Positions 57,261 to 64,000 of a stretch of 64,000 nucleotides of DNA are shown here, in pieces. How positions within the stretch are numbered: position 1 is the stretch's first letter; each line of letters begins with the position of its first letter. Both the position numbers and the translations under genes were made by a program. The notes beneath the pieces are model-generated. The model searched no databases, had not been told where the DNA came from, and was given only the letters and a program-made list of their open reading frames with translations. The stretch is from Dicaeum eximium (Eukaryota; Chordata; Aves; Passeriformes; Dicaeidae): assembly GCA_013396995.1 (NCBI GenBank), contig VWZP01006688.1:744001-808000 (forward strand). Reading direction: 5' to 3'.

Positions 57261-59079
57261 GAGTTGGTTTGACAGCCCAGGAGACTAAAATCCTCTGTTT
57301 ACCTCCTGAGCAGATATCACATGGACCATTCACAAGTCCCCCTCTGTGCTAATCCGCAGAGGATCGGAGCTGTTTCAGCTCCGCAGCCTGGCTCTGAACC
57401 CCAGCCTGCAATAACCTGGGCTTTTAGCTCTGGAGGCACCTCCTTCAATCCCAGTGTGGCAGCCAAGGCAGGGGCCATAATAAACTTCCCTAACGTGTTC
57501 CAATCCCACCCCAGAGAGCTCCTTCTGAGGGCAGAACAACTCTACTCTGTACCCAGTGATGGCACTAGTACAGAGAAGAAGCATAAAAAAAGCCCCAGTA
57601 GCTTAGGGATCAGATCACAATGGGCAGAAAGAAACAGAAATGAGAGTGAAAGAAAGAAAAATGAAAATTGAATAGCAGGAAAGGTTGGCCTGCTTTACAC
57701 TTTCCAAAGCAAAGTTATGCAGGCAATTGCATTCAGGACAGCTTTCCATTACTGGATCAAGGAGATCTTGCAACTTCATTTTCACTCAGAGCAAAAGAAG
57801 AACAAACTTTCAAGATCCCTTCAACGATGGGATGGTCCCCACTCCTCCTCCTATGAAAATCTACAAATACTTTTTTATCCCAGGGTTTGGTTCTTTTGGA
57901 AAGAGACTAGCTACTTCTATGTTGGCACAAAAGGCAGAAAGTTACTGGCCATGTCTTCTGTTCAGAAGTTTTGGCAATTCAGGCTAGAACCAGGACAGTT
58001 GTTGGGAAAGATGTTTCCTTTGGTGACAGAAGGTGGATACAAGGCAGAGGGCTATGCAGGGAGCCTTTTGGGGTGAGAGGTATCCAACTAGCAACAAAAG
58101 AGACAGAAACCCTACATATTACCACGTTTTTGCTGATATTCAGGTCCAGCTGAGTTGTTGTCAGATGGATGGAAGGATGCTGCAGGTTCCTGCAGGGTTT
58201 GGGTTGGATACATAGGAAAACCAACTGAATCATATGGTTTCCAAGCTGCCACTGCTTGTCCATGTGTAGCTCTGTTGCCTGTTGAATGGTGGGGTGAGAC
58301 CTTCACAAGTTTTGTTGCAGCTTCTTTATGTTGCATGGTTGGTGTCTCACTCCCTAATGACATGTGGCTAGAAGCTGTCTCAAATGGGGGGAAGTGTTTC
58401 TTTGTTTTGGCACTTCTTTTCAGTTCACAAGCAGCCAATGGAATTTTCCTCTGGCTTTTCAAAAAAGCAGGGCTCACCTTTGGTCAGAAATGAAACATGG
58501 AAATTTCAGTAAAGGTGGTTGAATTTTTTTGGAAGTTCAGAGTGTATTAAGGAACAAGAATGTGTGAAGATGGTTGATAAATAAGAGCATGCAGTGCAGA
58601 TGGGGGAGATGTCCTTCACCTCCACTGACTAGAGGAGGAAGATTCATAGTGATAAATGTGCAGGGCTCTTCACTGTTAGCATAAGGGTGAGGATCACTGA
58701 GTGCAGGTGTGAGAGAGCAGATCACTCAGCAGTTCCAGATTACTGCTGTCCCCTCTGAGCATCAGCCAGTTTCTATTTGCTCACTGTAGAGGTGATTTCA
58801 TGGCAGTCAGTGAAGCTTTGCCAGCCTAAGGAGAAGCAAACACAACATGCTGTGACAGAACTGTGCACTGAACCAAGCCCTATTTATTCCTATGGCAAGA
58901 ATAAACATGAAGAATGGAATATTTTCACTTCCTGCTCTCCATCCCAGTTGAGTTTCTTCTTTGGGACTTTATTGTTTTCCCTGTATTTGAACTGCAAATA
59001 GGAAGAGACAAAAATACACTTACAGGAAAGTAACACAAAGCAAAGCAAAAGCACCTCTAACGTCTCTCATTGTGCAGGT
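57261..59079. other. Intergenic sequence; stop-poor segment 57660-58500
   Basis: Overlapping plus frames of 100, 119 and 112 codons and a 121-codon minus frame fall within 850 bp. None shows a domain, signal peptide or known motif, and the frames do not join across plausible splice sites. Probably a chance stop-poor patch or a decayed unknown element. Confidence 0.5.
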
Positions 59080-59168
59080 GTGATTCTGATCTCACTGAAT
59101 AAATCTGGAGTAACTCTACTCAAGTGAATGGATTCATTCTGAAAAGTCAGGAGTGAGTCCAGTCCTGT
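59080..59168 (+). repeat. Remnant of an old amniote interspersed repeat with palindromic character
   Basis: 'tgtgattctgatctcactga', 'taaatctggagtaactctac' and 'tcaagtgaatggattcattc' match a pattern common in turtle, crocodilian and bird DNA ('gattctgatctcac...', 'ggagtaactccac', 'gaagtcaatgga...'). I recall the pattern but not a certain family name. Confidence 0.42.
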
Positions 59169-59829
59169 ATGTTTTGTTTTGCTGGGAAGCAGGGTTTTAG
59201 AGCAAGCATTACACCCATTTGTTTAATGAAAACCCTCTTTCTTACACTGTAATCATGGGCACCTCTCACTTTTAATTGCTTTTAAAATGCTGGACTGCAG
59301 CAGTAATTTTATATCTTGGCTCCGTTTGGCCTTGATTGCATCAGTAGCAGTTGAAAAGTGAGGGCTGAATAGCGTTTCACTGTTTGGTAAAATAATTACT
59401 GCTCTGGCTCAACATTTCAATTAATCCTTTCAGTGCTGCTGGAAAATGCTTGTGCCTGTGAGTCCTAACCACAAATTCAGTGGAAGGGTCCTTCCCATTG
59501 ACTCTCAGATGGTTTTGCAGAGTCCCTCATGCAGCTGAGATAGTGACTGAGTAAAGAAATGAAGAAAGGGTTATAAGTGTGGAAAAGGGGGGAAAAGGCC
59601 CATCTGGAGGCATGTCCTGCAAGTGGAGAACAGATGCTACTTCACATTGTGTGGCACAGAGGAAAGCAGGTGAAAGTGTCCTTTTAGAGACCTGAAGCTT
59701 CCTCACCAGGGCTCAGGCTTGGATCTCCAGGCTTGCCACTGGTCTTGAAATTGCCACAGAACTGCTCCCACTCACCCACCCTGGGGCTCCTCCATGGTCA
59801 CAGCCTGGTGGGACAGGGTGGGAGGTGTG
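59169..59829. other. Intergenic sequence without recognised genes
   Basis: Unique-looking DNA leading into the CR1 at 59830. The 162-codon plus frame that starts at 59733 enters the CR1 and is not a gene. Confidence 0.6.
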
Positions 59830-60226
59830 GACACAGACTGAGAAATGGGAGTCTGCTCAGCCTGGAGAAGGGAGGGCTGTGTGGAGACCTCACAGCAGCC
59901 TTCCAGTGTCTGAGCAGGGTCTACAGGGACGCTGGAGGGGGACTCTGCATCAGAAACTGTAGTGACAGGACAAGGAGTAGTGGATATGAATTAAAAGTGG
60001 GGAAATTTAGGTTAGATATTAGGAAGAAATACTTTCCTGTGAAGGTGATGAGGCACTGGAACAAGCTGTGGCTGCCCCATTGCTGGAAGTGCTCAAGGCC
60101 AGGTTGGATGGGGCTTGGAGCAGCCTGGTCTAGTGGAAAGTGTCCCTGCCCATGGCAGAGGGGTTGGAACAAGGTGATCTTTAAGATCATTTGGAACCCA
60201 AACTATTCTATGATTCTGTGATTCTA
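59830..60226 (+). mobile_element. CR1 LINE 3'-end fragment
   Basis: The longest well-preserved CR1 piece in the window: 'ctcagcctggagaagggagg', 'agacctcacagcagccttcc', 'aggttagatattaggaagaa', 'ggtgatgaggcactggaaca', 'caaggccaggttggatgggg', 'gcagcctggtctagtggaaa' and 'ccctgcccatggcagagggg', then two full octamers (60205-60220) and ATTCTA to 60226. It is truncated at the 5' side, holding only the end of the RT frame and the 3' UTR. The plus frame 59733-60221 and minus frame 59921-60190 lie in it and are not genes. Confidence 0.96.
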
Positions 60227-63200
60227 GGACCCTCAGGCTAGTGACAGGTATGTAAGAAATACAGCAACAAACCCCTAAATCCTCAGTCCCAGACAGCTGA
60301 TGGCAGCACACACAGGGCTTGAGCCATGCAAGGGACACCCACCACTCAAGGGGGTTTGTTAGTCCCAAACTGCTCTCAAATGGACCTGGATCATGTGCAC
60401 CTTCTCCTTTCCTTGGCTTTGAGGTCCCTCTCTGCCCTCCCAGGTCCCCACATGACCCTGGGGCTTTGGCCAATGCTGGTGCTTTCCCAGCATGAGCCCT
60501 GCAAAGGGACTGATCTTGGAGACAGCAAGAAGTTTCTCGTCACTGCAGAAAGCTTGAAACTGAGGGAAAATGTGGAACTCAGTTTTAGCAAGGAAAAAAA
60601 TCTAAAGACTTTAAAAAAAAGATTTGAATCTCATAATTTTTAATTCAGTAATTTTTAGGCTTGGGTCACTCTTCTTCTGTTCTCAGTGTTAGTCACATTA
60701 CATAAATTGACTTATCCAGTAATAATTAGCTTAATTCCAGGTAATTAATACAACAGAATATAGGAACTAAACCATTGCAGTGAAATTAACAGCAGTAGTG
60801 CAGAATCAAGCCTCACATCTGCCTGAAGTGAGGGGAAAGTGCTGGAAATAATACTGGGATTTTATTATGTCTCTGCTTGTGACCTCTTTGGAGAAGCTGG
60901 AACATACAAATGTTCACAGAGAAAAGTGACATTTGAGCAATTATTTTTTTTGAAAGTGATCTGAAATTAATTTGAGGAGAAATTTTTAAAAAAAGGTGGT
61001 CTGTAAAATATAGGGCTTTGATCAGAAACAGAAATTTCAGCACAATCTGTCTTCAGCCTCTTTCCTCCACAGCAACCTTCAAGGCATGTAAGAGAGTTGC
61101 TCAGCCTGTTTGTGCTCCATCTCTAGTTTAAGGGAGCAGCACCTTGTCCAAGGGAAGCCAATCCTGCCTCAGATGGGAGAGCTGAGGCCAGGAGAGGGTG
61201 TCCATGTGGACACTCCATTTTCCTGCTTGTCAGTGAAGAACCCTATATCAGGAAGGGAACAATGGTGCCAGCAAAGCTTGTGTCTCTGACATTATGATGT
61301 GCCTGTGACAGAGCAAGACAAATTTGGCTGAGAATCCCTCTGTGACTTGGGACAGAGATCTGACCTTACTAACTTGACACAGCCTTGGGCAAGGTGATGC
61401 TCCAGGGATGCAAATAGACAACAGGCACGGGTGTGGGTCACACTGCACAGACTGAGTATCACACCTGGAGAATGAATAATTGTAACAGACAGAAATGAGC
61501 CACTCTTGGGCTGAAGCACATTCTGAAACATTTGCTGATTTTAGAGAGAGAACAAAGTCAAAACAGCAGAGCTTTCACAGTCAATTTGATTTTTTTTTAA
61601 AATATTGGAGAAATCTTTTTAAATTTTCTGAGTCAATTATTTGCTGCTAACTGTTCACTGGGCTAATCCCAGCACAAGGCAACTTTCATATTGCGTTCAC
61701 AAGAGTGCCAGCCTTGTTCAGAGCCTGTCAGCACAAGGGATTTCTGTTTGTGAACAAAAGTCTTTACACATTCTGGCTCTGAACGTGTGTGCTGTCCTTT
61801 CGAAGCCAAAAAGGCTCTCTCCCCGTGCCAGTTTGTGTTTCCAAAGTTGCTCTGTGTCCCCTCGTCGTCAGCCAAGCTGTGCTGTGCTACTGAACTACGT
61901 TTCTGGAATTGCAAGGAGAGCTTGTCTGGAGGGGGATTGAGGACAAACTCCACAAGCCCTGGGCCAAATGTGTCCCAGGCAGGGCATGCCTGTGTCCACA
62001 GGGAAGCTGCTGCTGTGTGCAGATGCAGAGGGATCTCAGTTATGTCGGGTTTGAGGTGCTGATGTGCTCCTCTGCTTCTGTCACACAGTTTTGGGTTTAT
62101 TTTGGTGGAAATGAGAGCAGGAATTAGCTTGGCTGCTGCCCAGAAACCTTCCTTAGCTCTCTGTGGATGCTTCTCCCTGGGAAGGCACAGCTCTGTTTCC
62201 AAAGGAGCCCGGCACTCTGGCACATCATTTCTCAGAGGCACAGAGACACAAAGTCGCCTGTGGTCGGGGGCACGAGCGAGGCCCCACGTGTTGGGTGCAT
62301 GGATGAGGTGACAGCACCCAGCAGCTCCTGGGTGAGGCTCAGCAGGGCAGGGGAGCTGCACACCTCACACTGGCACTTTGGGGGATACATCTGCTGATTG
62401 GCATGAGTGCTGAGCTGGCTGATAATTCAGTGTTTCCCAGAAAGAAGTGTTGTATAAAACATGCTCATAGGATGAGCACTCCCTATCGTTATATTTTATT
62501 GAGGGAATGCTGTGGTTTTCTAGCAGCAGCCAATCTAATCTCTGCTATTCCTGTGTGATCACCTCAGAAATCCTTCTCCTGAATATTATTTCTTATAAGG
62601 AATATAGATGCCAGTTGTGAAACCAGTGCCCTTGAAGATTCTGCCTTCTTTGTGGGGCTGAGCACAGAGGGTTCTTGTGAACTATGATACATATGAGATT
62701 TAAGCAGGAAAAAGCAAGAACACTTCTAAACATACTAAACTGTTCTAAAAATACTGAACTGAGAAGCCTTAGCAAAACTGCTCATACACTAAAGGAAATT
62801 GAACATCAGGATGGTGTTTTCACACATATTTTTTTCACCAGCAGTCTTTTATCAGATAATTAATAAAGAGCTGTACAGTGTTACTGCTGTTCTGTCCTCC
62901 TCCTCAATGTATGCCCACATTCTCTGCTGACATACAGGTGTTAATCTCAGACTGAAATTATCACTAGCAGTGATGCGAAGATAAATCAAATTAGTTTTTC
63001 TGTCATGTGTCTTGCACATATAGACACGAGAAAGATCCCTGGAATCCCTCAAAACCTCTTTCTTCTCTCCTGAGCAGTGTTTTAGACTTTACCAGTGCAG
63101 TAAAGATACAGAATTAATGAATCACCTAATTTTTTTTCCTCTTTTCTTCCTATTAAGTTTGAGAAACACTAGACTTCACTGCAGAAATTGGTAGCATCTT

Positions 63201-63494
63201 AAAACCCTAGATTAAAAAAAAAAAAGGATTTATATATATACCAGCAACTTGTTGAAAAAGAAACATAGCATATTTGCAGAAAGTCCACTTGCCTATGACT
63301 CTACTGCCAGAAGTGCCAGTCTGACAATGTTTCTGCTAAATCTGGAGATCTTTGACTGATGGTAAAATCACTATTCTTCCAGCCAGCATTTTCTGAGGGA
63401 AATAGTGAGCATGCCCATAGGAAAGCAGGTAAATGGGAACACTAGGAAAGTGAAATGATCTTGCAGAAAATATTGTACCTGGCAGGTGAAGAAC
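60227..63494. other. Intergenic sequence; contains the longest open frame of the window
   Basis: The minus-strand frame at 61663-62361 is 232 codons, the longest present. The protein has scattered Cys, His and Pro, no hydrophobic segment, no repeat and no family motif that I recognise, so it is not called a gene. 60730-60830 ('cagtagtgcagaatcaagcc') faintly resembles the old repeat at 59080. A12 and (TA)n runs lie at 63214-63240. Confidence 0.5.
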
Positions 63495-63725
63495 CCTGTG
63501 ATGTCTACTGGCTGAAATTGCCCTGGTCTCTTACTGAACCAGAGAAGGAATGTAGGAAAGCTGGTTCAGGTCCCTGCTCTTCACAAAGTGTCTGTATGGC
63601 CCTGGGCAAATCCCTTCTTTGCTCTGTGCTGTGCTTGCTCACCTATAAGTGGAATCAAAAATACATTTACAACTTCTCTGCCCACGAGGGAATAACTGCA
63701 CTGAATTCTGAGGTCCTTAGATAAA
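63495..63725 (+). repeat. MIR-like SINE remnant
   Basis: 'aaagctggttcaggtccctg' (tRNA-related head), 'gtctgtatggccctgggcaa' followed by 'atcccttctttgctctgtgc' (core), 'gctcacctataagtggaatc' and 'gagggaataactgcactgaa', then 'tctgaggtccttagataaag', follow the MIR1_Amn-type consensus from head to 3' part. It is the most complete SINE fossil in the window. The 89-codon frame at 63455-63724 is a shadow of it. Confidence 0.65.
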
Positions 63726-64000
63726 GAAGGATAAAAAATTGATTGGTTTTAGACTGATACCAAGACCAGGAAGATATTTTTTTCAGGACAACACAAACCT
63801 AATTTTTGAGGCTATTTAGCAAATGAGTTTATCAATTTCTAACAGAGTCAGAGGATGAATTCCCTAAATCAGAAATGGCACTGATTAGAATTATTGCCTA
63901 CACAAAGGAAAAGGCTTTGAGCAGCATGATCTAGTCAGTCCTGGCACAAGAGATTTCAATGCAGAAACAGTCCCAGAGAAAAAAGGGGACCTTTAACAGT
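63726..64000. other. Intergenic sequence at window edge
   Basis: AT-rich, with no gene or repeat recognised. Confidence 0.6.

Noticed and set aside
59733..60221. 162-codon plus-strand open frame
   Set aside because: It runs through CR1 3' sequence including its 3' UTR; no independent coding signal.
60730..60830. Possible second copy of the old palindromic repeat
   Set aside because: Only 'gcagaatcaagcc' and a few spaced words agree; too diverged to annotate.
1..64000. CRISPR array, operon, phage or bacterial defence system
   Set aside because: No regular spacer-repeat array, no dense one-strand coding, and clear avian repeats identify vertebrate nuclear DNA.

Overview
The window reads as nuclear DNA of a bird, most likely a passerine. 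The grounds are several CR1 LINE fragments with the avian (ATTCTRTG)n 3' tail (ending near 45036 and 60226, and inverted near 9017), a solitary avian endogenous-retrovirus LTR at 6201-6780, and strong CpG depletion outside one island. There are no operons, ribosome-binding sites or dense coding tracts. I recognise no protein-coding exon, tRNA, rRNA or known small RNA on either strand. The reading frames longer than 100 codons are either shadows of repeats or show no recognisable protein signature, so I treat the window as intergenic, or as intronic sequence of a very large gene.

Layout. Bases 1-6 kb are unique AT-rich sequence with a CR1 fragment near the left edge. At 6.1-6.9 kb a minus-strand solo LTR sits inside an older MIR-like SINE, giving a readable insertion order. 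From 7 to 17 kb there is mostly unremarkable DNA with a CR1 3' stub (9.0 kb), a SINE remnant (10.4 kb) and a 110-bp purine microsatellite (15.84 kb). At 17.3-17.6 kb two blocks are dense in TAATTA-type and PBX/MEIS-type sites. The most distinctive locus is the CpG island at about 20.6-21.25 kb. It carries a run of C-triplets able to form a minus-strand G-quadruplex, and a perfect 8-bp dyad (20923-20930 / 20945-20952) around a YY1-like core. Further AT-rich blocks of regulatory appearance lie near 23.4-23.7, 27.4, 29.1, 35.0-35.5, 40.65-41.1 and 57.0 kb.

From 36 to 64 kb the recognisable material is fossil repeats: old CR1 copies (36.1, 43.6, 47.5, 51.9 kb), younger CR1 3' ends (44.8-45.0 and 59.8-60.2 kb), MIR-like SINE remnants (42.9, 53.7, 63.5 kb), an old palindromic-type repeat (59.1 kb), and poly-T tracts (39.5, 52.7 kb) that could mark minus-strand retroposed copies.

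Interpretation (inference): a gene desert or long intron containing several candidate cis-regulatory elements and one candidate promoter island. Nothing here supports a new multi-gene system. Repeat family names come from recalled consensus patterns, not from a search, and boundaries are approximate, typically within 10-40 bp.
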